Origin: Phytophthora quininea | Lineage: Eukaryota > Oomycota > Peronosporomycetes > Peronosporales > Peronosporaceae | Direction of reading: 5' to 3' | Assembly: GCA_011947345.1 (NCBI GenBank) | Contig: JAAVTG010000064.1 | Location: 124,001 to 188,000, forward strand | Length of the DNA: 64,000 bases | Part shown: positions 54,947 to 64,000 of the stretch, one piece after another | Numbering within the stretch: the stretch's first letter is position 1 | How the letters are laid out: each line of letters begins with the position of its first letter | The notes under the pieces: model-generated | Seen by the model: only the letters and a program-made list of their open reading frames with translations | Database searches by the model: none | Told to the model about the DNA's origin: nothing | Translations under genes and position numbers: made by a program

Positions 54947-56679
54947 GCCGTTTGGACGCTTCATCCCACGAAGGTTTTTAGCGTGCGATGAGCTTTTCTA
55001 TTGTGTACTTTGAATACATTACAGTCGGCATCCCAACGAGCAATGTGTGTGTGTGTGGTGTGGTAGTTGATGAGATACCGTGTCCAGCCTGAGCTTCTCG
55101 CTAGCCATTCACCTCCGTGTCCAGGATGCTTTGTGGTGGATGATGTCCAAGTCAACACGGTCTACCATCCCATCCCAACACCCCTCACCTCCAGTGGAGG
55201 CCCCACGACCTGCTCACCTCGCTAACCTACTTGACCAATGTTGAACCGAGGCAGGGCAGGCTGTCCTGGACAACAACGAACGGATTTTCAACGCTTGTCC
55301 AACGCGCAACGAGTTGGTCCACTTCGAACAGCGAGCTGCGAGAGACCACATGGGGCCGCGGCTAGTTGATTGATGGAGCGGCCGGGATGAGAAGGCCCCT
55401 GCGATTGGTTTGCCTTGTCTTGAGCTGTCCGCACCTTGTGCAGCAATATCCACTTGCAACACATTGTAGCCATCTCGTGATCGCATATCTGACCTGCGAG
55501 TCAAACGGAGGGCGGTGCCGACGATGTCCAACACCAAATTTTCGATCGCGTTAACCTACACTTGGTCCCCACGCTAATCGCTCTCGATCACGGTCTCTGA
55601 GCTCATTCCTCAACTGCCTCACTGTTGAGCAAAGCACACCAAGTTTCATTCAACGACGACGACGACTGCAATTGTAGCAACAATGACGCGGACCCCGCCA
55701 ACTATCTCGACGCTCTTCCTGCTGCTGCTGAGCCAGTGGACGCTGCTCGTCCGGGCGCAGGACTCGGCCAGCGACACGGTCGAGTCGCTCTTCGACTCGG
55801 CGCAGGGCCTCAAGGTCGGCGGCAGCATCCTGGCCGTGGCGGCCATCGCCGTGGGCGCCGTCATGGTGGTCCTGGGCTACCGACTGTTCCGCGCCACGCT
55901 CTTCGCCGTGGGCTTCGTGGCCGGCGGCGTGGCCGTGGCCATGGTGGTGGAGCACGTGTTCGACGACAAGTCGTGGATAGTCACGGCGTCCTGGATCGCC
56001 TTCGTGGTGGGCGGCCTCATCTGCGGCTGCATCGTCAGCGCGCTCTACTCGCTCGGCATCTTCGTGGCGGGCGCGGCGGCCGGCGTGGCGCTGGCCATGA
56101 TGCTGCACAACTCGTTCGGGTACGACATCTACCCGAGCCACCCGCAGGTGGTGCTCATCGTGCTGTGCGTCGTGCTGGGTGTGCTGGCGGGTGTGCTGGC
56201 GCTGCGCCTCGAGAAGCCCGTGCTGATCGTGGCCACGAGTCTGTTCGGCGCGGCCGTGCTGGTGTGGGGCGTCGGCTACTTTGCCGGCGACTTCCCGACC
56301 ACGAGCGATCTCAAGGCGTACGCGTCGCGGGACGTCAACGGCGACTGGGTGTACTCGATCCCGGACGCGTGGTGGGGGTACCTGGCGGGCATCGTGGTGC
56401 TGTTCGTGCTGGGCGTGTTCATCCAGTTCCGCAAGACCGGTCGCGACGGCGTGTACCACAAGTCGCACGCGCTCGGCCGCAGCGAGAACGTGCAGTACGT
56501 CGAGGCGCAGACGCCTCCGAACCGCACCAACATGCGCTACGGCGACCCGGTGGCCCACGTCTAAAGGATGACGTTGGCGAGCTTGTCGACGACAGACAAG
56601 ATACACTTAGCAACACCAACAAGACAGACACACACACAGACTTTAGGGACTGCGATGCAAGTATCCGAAGAAGATGTAC
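54782..56679 (+). repeat. Left arm of a ~1.9-kb inverted repeat
   Basis: Matches 57870-59763 in reverse orientation. It starts inside the last 55 codons of the LEA-like gene and contains one complete TMEM198-like gene. Identity is essentially complete over the gene, with ~4% substitutions in the outermost 167 bp and several homopolymer-length differences between. Confidence 0.95.
55683..56564 (+). CDS. TMEM198/TM7S3-like multi-spanning membrane protein, copy 1
   Basis: 293 residues: signal peptide (LFLLLLSQWTLLVRA), a short luminal stretch, then about seven hydrophobic segments in the DUF4203 (TM7S3/TM198) pattern. Glycine-rich helices include VLGYRLFRATLFAVGFVAGG and WIAFVVGGLICGCIVSALYSLG. 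The strongly conserved VWGVGYFAGDFP and WWGYLAGIVVLFVLGVFIQF follow, then a polar C-terminus. Human TMEM198 acts in Wnt receptor phosphorylation; the oomycete role is unknown. Larger frames on the other strand and in the +1 frame are GC-driven shadows. Identical to 57985-58866. Confidence 0.88.
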   Translation: MTRTPPTISTLFLLLLSQWTLLVRAQDSASDTVESLFDSAQGLKVGGSILAVAAIAVGAVMVVLGYRLFRATLFAVGFVAGGVAVAMVVEHVFDDKSWIVTASWIAFVVGGLICGCIVSALYSLGIFVAGAAAGVALAMMLHNSFGYDIYPSHPQVVLIVLCVVLGVLAGVLALRLEKPVLIVATSLFGAAVLVWGVGYFAGDFPTTSDLKAYASRDVNGDWVYSIPDAWWGYLAGIVVLFVLGVFIQFRKTGRDGVYHKSHALGRSENVQYVEAQTPPNRTNMRYGDPVAHV

Positions 56680-57869
56680 GATTAGCATAACAAAGCTTAA
56701 CTTTGCTTTTGACCCGTTCGTTCTCGAGGGCTTGCAGTTATTCTTTCTTCCTCTTGGCAGCGATCTGCTCCGCGGTATACTTGGATAAGAAATCCAAACA
56801 GTGCTTCGCTCGAAAATTCCCTTCGCTTAGAATCATTTTAAAACCCGGTCGCAGTGCTTGTTGATAACAAAACGAAGCAACAGCCATATCGCTGAACAAG
56901 GCAATTGACCCACTCAGTTCCTTGTCAATTTCGAGCTCCGTTGTACTGAAGATGGACTGAGGAAGTCCGCCGAACTCGTTGTATCTCGACACCAAAACAT
57001 CGTCCGATAGTTTCAACCCGTCACTGAGCAGTGCGTTGTAGTTTCTTAGATCATTCAAGCTCCATGTTGGCATACTGTACTTGTTCGACTCGACCTTCTC
57101 GTAGTTAACCTTGCCTGGAGTTCAAGGGACAGCAAACAGAATGGAGACTCTTTCCCATCTGGTTGATAATGCTGGAACTCGCTGCCACAATTCAGCACCT
57201 ACTCAAACGGAGAGAGCTCCTGCGCTTCTTCTCGGTTTAGAGGACTCAATAGCGACTCCTCCCCATATCAGGATTCCCCGTCTGGCACTGAGTTGACAGG
57301 CGTTGCGCATTGACTCGTTGGAAATCACGATGGATGACTTTCTCTCCACAATCGTAGTGTATTCCTCTATCGGGTGCCCCAACGGTGGGAAATCCACCCT
57401 TCTGAAAGACTTCGATGTGTCTCTGCATTTGCCAGCACTCACTTGTCGATTCTTTGGTGGAGGCGAAACAGACTCGTCAGCGAACCATTCGTCTATTCGA
57501 GTGCCTTTGCCTGAGACTTCCTTCATTTCCACCAGTACGTGGATTTATTTACTCTTCTTTCTCCACCATGAAGCTCCCTCCGAAGTAGTTGGGCGTTCTT
57601 GATCCACTTCAAGGGACAAAGTCCTCCAGGTGACCAGCTCCACCTTGCCGTTCCCCATTCGTCGTTTTGCTTTGTCAAGAAGAGCCGAGACAGCGCACTT
57701 GTCAACGAACGCTGTCCGCAGGAGAGACACCGGGTAATCAGGACTGCAAACCGCTCGCCGATCACGCCGTCCCCAATCGCGGAATTCACCACCACCATCC
57801 GTAAGAAAGTGCAAAATAATCGTGACGTGTGAATATGGCTTCAAACATGTTGTTGAAGAATATCTACTA
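56680..57869. other. 1.19-kb spacer of the inverted repeat
   Basis: Unique sequence between the arms, lower in GC than the arms. It carries only the NTPase fragment described separately; no second gene was recognised. Confidence 0.6.
56738..57073 (-). pseudogene. Crinkler/RHS-type P-loop NTPase fragment
   Basis: 111 codons in one frame, with MPTWSLNDLRNYN followed by DDVLVSRYNEFGGLPQ. This is the W-x-L-x-E/D-L ... RYxxFGGxPR signature seen after the P-loop in the NTPase domain of Crinkler and retrotransposon-hot-spot proteins. The C-terminus is a short helix. Coding-like sequence continues upstream to ~57800 in shifting frames, but no P-loop was found on this strand. Broken remnant. Confidence 0.45.
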
Positions 57870-59763
57870 GTACATCTTCTTCGGATACTTGCATCGCAGT
57901 CCCTGAAGTCTGTGTGTGTGTCTGTCTTGTTGGTGTTGCTAAGTGTATCTTGTCTGTCGTCGACAAGCTCGCCAACGTCATCCTTTAGACGTGGGCCACC
58001 GGGTCGCCGTAGCGCATGTTGGTGCGGTTCGGAGGCGTCTGCGCCTCGACGTACTGCACGTTCTCGCTGCGGCCGAGCGCGTGCGACTTGTGGTACACGC
58101 CGTCGCGACCGGTCTTGCGGAACTGGATGAACACGCCCAGCACGAACAGCACCACGATGCCCGCCAGGTACCCCCACCACGCGTCCGGGATCGAGTACAC
58201 CCAGTCGCCGTTGACGTCCCGCGACGCGTACGCCTTGAGATCGCTCGTGGTCGGGAAGTCGCCGGCAAAGTAGCCGACGCCCCACACCAGCACGGCCGCG
58301 CCGAACAGACTCGTGGCCACGATCAGCACGGGCTTCTCGAGGCGCAGCGCCAGCACACCCGCCAGCACACCCAGCACGACGCACAGCACGATGAGCACCA
58401 CCTGCGGGTGGCTCGGGTAGATGTCGTACCCGAACGAGTTGTGCAGCATCATGGCCAGCGCCACGCCGGCCGCCGCGCCCGCCACGAAGATGCCGAGCGA
58501 GTAGAGCGCGCTGACGATGCAGCCGCAGATGAGGCCGCCCACCACGAAGGCGATCCAGGACGCCGTGACTATCCACGACTTGTCGTCGAACACGTGCTCC
58601 ACCACCATGGCCACGGCCACGCCGCCGGCCACGAAGCCCACGGCGAAGAGCGTGGCGCGGAACAGTCGGTAGCCCAGGACCACCATGACGGCGCCCACGG
58701 CGATGGCCGCCACGGCCAGGATGCTGCCGCCGACCTTGAGGCCCTGCGCCGAGTCGAAGAGCGACTCGACCGTGTCGCTGGCCGAGTCCTGCGCCCGGAC
58801 GAGCAGCGTCCACTGGCTCAGCAGCAGCAGGAAGAGCGTCGAGATAGTTGGCGGGGTCCGCGTCATTGTTGCTACAATTGCAGTCGTCGTCGTCGTTGAA
58901 TGAAACTTGGTGTGCTTTGCTCAACAGTGAGGCAGTTGAGGAATGAGCTCAGAGACCGTGATCGAGAGCGATTAGCGTGGGGACCAAGTGTAGGTTAACG
59001 CGATCGAAAATTTGGTGTTGGACATCGTCGGCACCGCCCTCCGTTTGACTCGCAGGTCAGATATGCGATCACGAGATGGCTACAATGTGTTGCAAGTGGA
59101 TATTGCTGCACAAGGTGCGGACAGCTCAAGACAAGGCAAACCAATCGCAGGGGCTTCTCATCCCGGCCGCTCCATCAATCAACTAGCCGCGGCCCCATGT
59201 GGTCTCTCGCAGCTCGCTGTTCGAAGTGGACCAACTCGTTGCGCGTTGGACAAGCGTTGAAAATCCGTTCGTTGTTGTCCAGGACAGCCTGCCCTGCCTC
59301 GGTTCAACATTGGTCAAGTAGGTTAGCGAGGTGAGCAGGTCGTGGGCCTCCACTGGAGGTGAGGGGTGTTGGGATGGGATGGTAGACCGTGTTGACTTGG
59401 ACATCATCCACCACAAGCATCCTGGACACGGAGGTGAATGGCTAGCGAGAAGCTCAGGCTGGACACGGTATCTCATCAACTACCACATCAACACACACAC
59501 ATTGCTCGTTGGGATGCCGACTGTAATGTATTCAAAGTACACAATAGAAAAGCTCATCGCACGGTAAAAACCTTCGTGGGATGAAGCGTCCAAACGGCTT
59601 ATACAGAGCCTTCGAACTTGCCTTCCTGCTCGCCTTCATCCTCGCTGGATTTCTCGGCTGCGTCGTCCTTCACAAGGGCGCCGCCCTCCAGATCCTCGTC
59701 GTCCTCCGCCTCAGCGTCCTCGTCAGCGCTTGCTTCGGCAGCCATGGCCACGGTCTCATTGTC
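57870..59763 (-). repeat. Right arm of the inverted repeat
   Basis: Inverted counterpart of 54782-56679. It ends with a truncated reverse copy of the last ~55 codons of the LEA-like gene (59763-59596 on the minus strand), with 7 substitutions in 167 bp, mostly silent or conservative. Confidence 0.95.
57985..58866 (-). CDS. TMEM198/TM7S3-like membrane protein, copy 2 (identical to copy 1)
   Basis: Same 293-residue protein as 55683-56564. Translations of the other frames of the two regions are also identical, so the nucleotides are identical through the gene. It is divergently arranged toward the spacer relative to copy 1: the two genes converge on the NTPase remnant. Its own upstream region (58867-59580) lies in the arm and is nearly identical to that of copy 1, so both should be expressed alike. 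Confidence 0.88.
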   Translation of the reverse strand: MTRTPPTISTLFLLLLSQWTLLVRAQDSASDTVESLFDSAQGLKVGGSILAVAAIAVGAVMVVLGYRLFRATLFAVGFVAGGVAVAMVVEHVFDDKSWIVTASWIAFVVGGLICGCIVSALYSLGIFVAGAAAGVALAMMLHNSFGYDIYPSHPQVVLIVLCVVLGVLAGVLALRLEKPVLIVATSLFGAAVLVWGVGYFAGDFPTTSDLKAYASRDVNGDWVYSIPDAWWGYLAGIVVLFVLGVFIQFRKTGRDGVYHKSHALGRSENVQYVEAQTPPNRTNMRYGDPVAHV

Positions 59764-60593
59764 GCTGGCGAACTGCCAGCCCGCCTGTATACGACTGACC
59801 CGACCTTCCTTCTCTTGCTGCTACGTCGGAGCTGCTGTACTTATTTCAAGAGCGTACAGTACTGGAGTGGACGCACATTGTTCCGAGCGGTGGCATTTTC
59901 ATTAGCTTTTGGCCGACCTGAGGTCGTTCTGACACCTTTGCGGGTGGGACCTTGAAGTCTACAGTCTCGACAAAGCAACGGACACGCTTAGGCTTTCGTG
60001 TGAACGGAGAGACACAGGTCGAGCTCGTGGCGGTCGAAGGCGTGAACCCGGTCAATTGACGATGCCGCAGCGATCTTTTTCAGGTCACCCACGCTACCAA
60101 CTCGGACTTGTAAACGAGCTATCACTGCGATCGCAAGATGCGGGTGAAACGCACGATCGGTCTCGTGGTGAGGACATTCACATCGCTATCGGAGACTTGA
60201 ACGCTATCACCAATAGGTTCTTGGCCACAACACGTGGTCAACATTTCCGTGCATCAACGTCGTGTTGGCGCTACATTTGACGCTTACCGCACAAGCAGAT
60301 GTGGGCTGGTCAAATTCTTGCGCGAGGCTTATGACATATGTGTCGTTGCTCTGCTCCAACTTGTATTGCCAGTGTTGCATCGTAGATCCAAGCGGACAGA
60401 TGTCGGTGCAGGCTATCCGTGCGTGTGCAGCTCTCCGTTGGCAGCCACAAGCTGTGCCAACACATTGCCCGTCGCTTGCTGCTGGCGTGTGCTTTGGCAT
60501 AACGGACCTCTACCCGCACCGCTAAATGTCGTGGGCCCCAGGTGGAGGAGCGAGGTGGAGCGTTTCCATTATCCGATTCTCTGCGTCGCAGTC
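59764..60593. other. Spacer after the right arm
   Basis: No gene recognised; short frames without motifs. It includes the promoter of the next TMEM198-like gene. The open frame continues upstream of ATG 60594 to 60234 but has no coding character. Confidence 0.4.
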
Positions 60594-61723
60594 ATGGCAC
60601 GTTCAACGTTGTTTGCTGTGCTAGCCCTCAGCCAAATGGCTATCGTGATTGCAGGGACCAACACGACGTCGACCGAGTCGATTTTCGAGCCAACAGCCAA
60701 GACCAACTTAGGCGGATCGATCCTCGCCGTCGTGTCCATTCTTGTTGGCGGTGGGCTGCTGTCTTTCGGGTACCGGTTCCTGTACGAAGCGGTCTTCGCG
60801 ATTGGCTTCGCGATTGGCGGGGTGGTCTTCGCAGTGCTGGCTGAGAGCATGTTTGCGGAAAAGGCCTGGTTGGAACTCGGGTCGTGGCTTGCGTTCATCT
60901 TCGGCGGCATTTTGTGTGGTGGTATCGTCATGTGGACAAGTCCGAAGAGCAACTTCGTCACGGGGATGGTGGCTGCAGTCACGCTCGCTGTAGTCGTCAC
61001 CAATTCGGCGGCATACGTAATTCTACCAGGACACACGCAGGAACTGTTCCAAGTCTTCTGCGTCGCCTTTGGCGTCGTCTTCGTTGCGTTCGACATGAAG
61101 TTCGGCAAACCGGTGCAAATCGTGGCCACCAGCATCTTCGGCTCAGGGGCTCTCGTTTGGGGCGTGGGTTTCTTCGCTGGCGACTTCCCGTTCCCCAACG
61201 ACCTCGAATCCTACGCGACAGAAAACCCCGATGGCAAGCTTCACTACTCCATCCCAGCCGTTTGGTGGGGGTATCTGTCGGGCATTGTAGTATTCACGGT
61301 GCTCGGCGCCTTGCTGCAGTTCTACAAGACTGCAGGCGAAGTTTTCGTCGACGACGAGTTCAACGGCTTCGGACCCAACGGCTTCGGGTACCCCATCGAC
61401 GCTTACCCGTACAACGAGACGGACACCTCCAAAATGGCAAGAACCAGCGTTGCCGTGGACAACTTCGCCACCACCGCCAGAGACTCGGACATGCCATCGT
61501 CGTACCGACCTCAACAGTTCTGTCAATTGTACTCGCGCAACACGGAGGCCATGTCGTTCGACAAGGCCAGAGCAAAGTTCCTGGAGGCGAGGGCTCAATC
61601 GATCGATACGAAGAACCCAATGGACACCAAGACGCAGTTGAAGCCCGTCAAGAACGTTTCTTCCCGGGGAAGAAGATCGACCGCGTGTCGAGGGGAGAAG
61701 ATTTTGAGAACATGAGCGGCTAA
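60594..61723 (+). CDS. TMEM198/TM7S3-like membrane protein, type B (one frameshift near the end)
   Basis: Signal peptide (TLFAVLALSQMAIVIAG), NTT/TES luminal stretch, then the same helix pattern as copy 1 with GGSILAVVSILVGGGLLSFGYRF, LVWGVGFFAGDFPFPNDLESYA and VWWGYLSGIVVFTVLGALLQFYKTA. A ~115-residue cytoplasmic tail rich in Asn, Tyr, Lys and Gly follows. A lost base in the G-run 61666-61669 diverts the last ~18 codons; with it the span is exactly 377 codons ending at 61723 (…FENMSG). Clearly diverged from the inverted-repeat copies, so an older duplicate. Confidence 0.87.
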
Positions 61724-62542
61724 CAGCAACGGCGAGGCCGTCCAACAGAGTATTTAGTAGCAGGAAGTCGCATAACGTGTCAGCACGAACGAATTGAGGC
61801 TGACGAGATGTTGAACGTGTATGAAGTGTCTGTATATCCTTTGCTGGCGTTGAACGAGCTCCGAAGTTGGATTCTCGAGCAGTGCATTTTAGTGAACGAC
61901 CACCTGGTCGCCCAATGTTAGCGGCCACTGCAACCAAAGCTGCAAAATGCAGTTGACGGAGCGCTCCAATCCACCGGACAATCAAGCTTGCGTTCTACTT
62001 CGTCTACGATAACTGCAAATTCCTTCGCGTGCATTCTCGACCGATGGCATCCGCTGTCTGTGGATCTGTTGGCCATTTTGAATAAGCAATTGCGCCGCGA
62101 CACTTCCGATCCGGTGTTCGTTTACCATGGTTGAAACATGTACTCGGTGCACTGTGGTGCTGACGAATTTCGTTCGCAGTCTCACAGCCTTTGGAAGGGG
62201 CAGGACAGTTGTCGGTGGTCGGCTGGGCGCTTTCACAGCAACCGGAGCTTTCTCACGACGGTCAGATGGCCGATCAGCTAAAGTGCCGGCTTTTGTTTGG
62301 CTCTCTGCGGGTTGTCGGTGGCTGACTCAATGCCAAATGGCGGCGTTGCCTATCTGCGAGCCTCCTGGAGTTTGGCTGGAGCCACACGTCGAAGCATTCG
62401 TAGCAGTGCGCCAACGCGATGACGACATGTGCTTTCCACGATCTCCCAGGCTCACTCAAGCACGCTGTCGATCGGTGGCCATTGCGTGGGCGCTCTAGTC
62501 GACCATTTCGGAATAGGCAGACAACCAAAGCCATCCACAACC
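61724..62542. other. Spacer between TMEM198-like genes
   Basis: Contains only motif-free frames. The frame of the next gene stays open upstream to 62429 but its codons look non-coding. Confidence 0.4.
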
Positions 62543-63896
62543 ATGTCAATTTTATCGTCACCAAGATCGACTCTCATCGTATTGATGCTCGTCCAACTCA
62601 CCTTGAAACTACCTCAAGTCTCCGGTAACATCCTCGACTCGGCTTCTAGCGCTGCAGGATCACTCCTCGACAGTGTTAACGGCACCGACGTGGGTGATGC
62701 CGACACTGCCTCTAGAAGCGTCGAGTCCCTCATCGGCGGAGCTCAAGGGATTCGATTGGGACCAAGCATCCTCGCCACCGCTGCGATTATCCTCGGAGGC
62801 TTCATGGTCGTGTTTGGATCCCGACTCATCCGAGTGACGCTCTTCGTGATCGGGTTTGTTGCCGGTGGCGTGGCCATCGCTATGGTCGCAACGCGTATGT
62901 TCGCGGACGAACCGTGGGTGGTGTTGGGGTCGTGGATCGCATTCGGCGTCGGCGGTTTAATCTGCGGGGTCCTCGTGACGTGGATGTATCCGTTGAGCAC
63001 TTTCGTGGCGGGAGCAGCGACCGGCATCCTGGTAGCATTTATCGTGGCGACTTCGTTCGGCAACATGATCTACCCAGGCCACACACAAGATCTGTTCACG
63101 CTGCTGTGCGTGGTGCTCGGATTCCTCTTCGGGATTTTCACACTCAAGTTCGGCAAGCCCATTCTCATCATCTCGACCAGTCTGTTTGGCGCGGGTCTCG
63201 TCGTCTGGGGCGTCGGCTACTTCGCTGGCGACTTCCCGTCCTTCAACAACCTCGAAAGCTACCTGTCCAAGGACGTCGATGGCGAGACGGTGTACGCCAT
63301 CCCGCTCGCGTGGTGGGGGTACCTGATCGGACTGCTGGTTCTCTTCGTGTTTGGCATGTTCATCCAATTCCGCAAGACTGCGCGCAATGTTGAAGAGAAG
63401 CACAAGGGTTTTTGGTCGGAGAGATGATGTTGCCACTTACGTGGAGAAGAAGACTCAGCGTGAGAAGCGCAACACCCCGGCGATGGAATCGCCACACCCA
63501 CGCCGACAACGACCCGCACGCCGTTCAAAGCCGGTCAAAGAAGTTCGTGAGCAACGCCAACCTCGCCAAGTAGTGGTTCGTGAAAACACAGCTCCCCGCA
63601 CTCGCAGTAAGCGCCAAGAGTCCAAATCTAAGCCAGTGCAGCCGACTTCACCTGCTTCCCACCAGCAGCAGTGGGCGAACTTGGACGCTCAAGACGAGGT
63701 CGTGTACTACGACGATCCGGTGGAGCAGCAGCACCACAGCGTCATTTACATGGATGACGACAGAGACTCGGATCTCTACGACTTTGAGTCAAACCGCGAC
63801 CCGTGCCGTTTCTGCGGAGACTACGTCCACCGCGACGGTTCTTGCTGCTCGGAAGCAGAAGCCCACGCCAAACGGCGGCAATCGGTAGAGTACTAG
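62543..63896 (+). CDS. TMEM198/TM7S3-like membrane protein, type C with long tail (one frameshift)
   Basis: ATG 62543 gives a signal peptide (LIVLMLVQLTLKLPQVSG). A Ser/Asp-rich luminal stretch follows, then the family core (GPSILATAAIILGGFMVVFG, VVWGVGYFAGDFPSFNNLES, WWGYLIGLLVLFVFGMFIQF). One surplus T in the T-run 63409-63413 ends the frame early at 63427. Allowing for it gives 451 codons, adding a ~160-residue cytoplasmic tail: basic, then Gln/Ser-rich, then acidic (YYDDPVEQQHH), then a small CxxC...H...CC cluster (CRFCGDYVHRDGSCC) near 63804 that may bind zinc. Confidence 0.87.
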
Positions 63897-64000
63897 GCGC
63901 ATTGACCTCGTATTAACAATAATATTTAAGTCCTCTTGATATCGCCAGAAATTCATCGCTGAAGCAGTTCTTCTTGTCGTGTTGACGCCGTTCATTGATG
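63897..64000. other. 3' flank at the window edge
   Basis: Short AT-rich stretch after the last gene; nothing recognised. Confidence 0.4.

Noticed and set aside
55650..56606. 318-codon antisense frame (mirror 57943-58899)
   Set aside because: His/Arg-rich antisense shadow of the TMEM198-like gene.
55625..56788. 387-codon plus-strand frame (and its 459-codon mirror at 57545-58924)
   Set aside because: Arg/Gly-rich +1 shadow of the TMEM198-like gene in GC-rich DNA; the 293-codon frame has the signal peptide and membrane helices.
57371..57400. Walker A-like GCPNGGKST on the plus strand
   Set aside because: No other NTPase motifs follow on that strand, and the Crinkler-like fragment lies on the minus strand; probably coincidence.
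1..64000. CRISPR arrays, operons, ribosome-binding sites
   Set aside because: Nothing of this kind is seen and the DNA is eukaryotic; the regular repeats present are BRC coding repeats and LTR-internal units.

Overview
The window is eukaryotic nuclear DNA from a Phytophthora-like oomycete. Support for this: RxLR-EER type secreted effector genes (23848-25340 and 26418-27052), short introns of roughly 55-75 nt with GTRNGT donors and tight spacing between housekeeping genes, and oomycete-typical Ty3/gypsy, LINE, MULE and Tc1/mariner elements. No species can be named from the sequence alone.

Layout. (1) 1-12.0 kb is gene-dense: the 5' end of a minus-strand multi-exon gene, a three-exon gene of unknown function (1570-2447), a BRCA2-like recombination mediator with seven BRC repeats (4207-9611), a basic coiled-coil protein, a Mediator subunit 28-like protein and a PLP aminotransferase. 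(2) 12.85-46.7 kb is a transposon and effector graveyard. It holds a complete 9.7-kb Ty3/gypsy element with identical 905-bp LTRs, a small TIR element carrying a zinc-finger-like gene, three related effector copies (one split by a LINE insertion with a 17-bp target-site duplication), a longer LINE, a diverged LTR, decayed 2H-phosphoesterase-like and amino-acid-transporter-like genes, two MULE remnants, a Tc1/mariner element with intact TIRs, back-to-back piggyBac-like ends and an older gypsy remnant. (3) 46.97-64 kb is gene-dense again: an ankyrin-DHHC palmitoyltransferase, a small acidic protein, a SYLF-domain protein, the complex III subunit QCR8, a membrane-protein 3' end, an acidic LEA-like repeat membrane protein, and a cluster of TMEM198/TM7S3-like membrane proteins (four copies of three types). 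Two identical copies of one of these lie in the arms of a ~1.9-kb inverted repeat whose 1.2-kb spacer carries a Crinkler/RHS-type NTPase fragment.

A property of the whole window is that many otherwise healthy genes are broken by single-base length changes, nearly always inside homopolymer runs. Allowing for them makes every affected CDS length divisible by three, and the two inverted-repeat arms differ from each other in the same way. I read these mostly as base-calling errors of the assembly rather than true pseudogenes. The effector and transposon copies, by contrast, carry extra damage that looks genuinely degenerative.

The genes do not form one pathway. Housekeeping genes (DNA repair, transcription, respiration, protein acylation) flank a repeat-rich block that contains the effectors, as in the 'two-speed' arrangement known for Phytophthora genomes.
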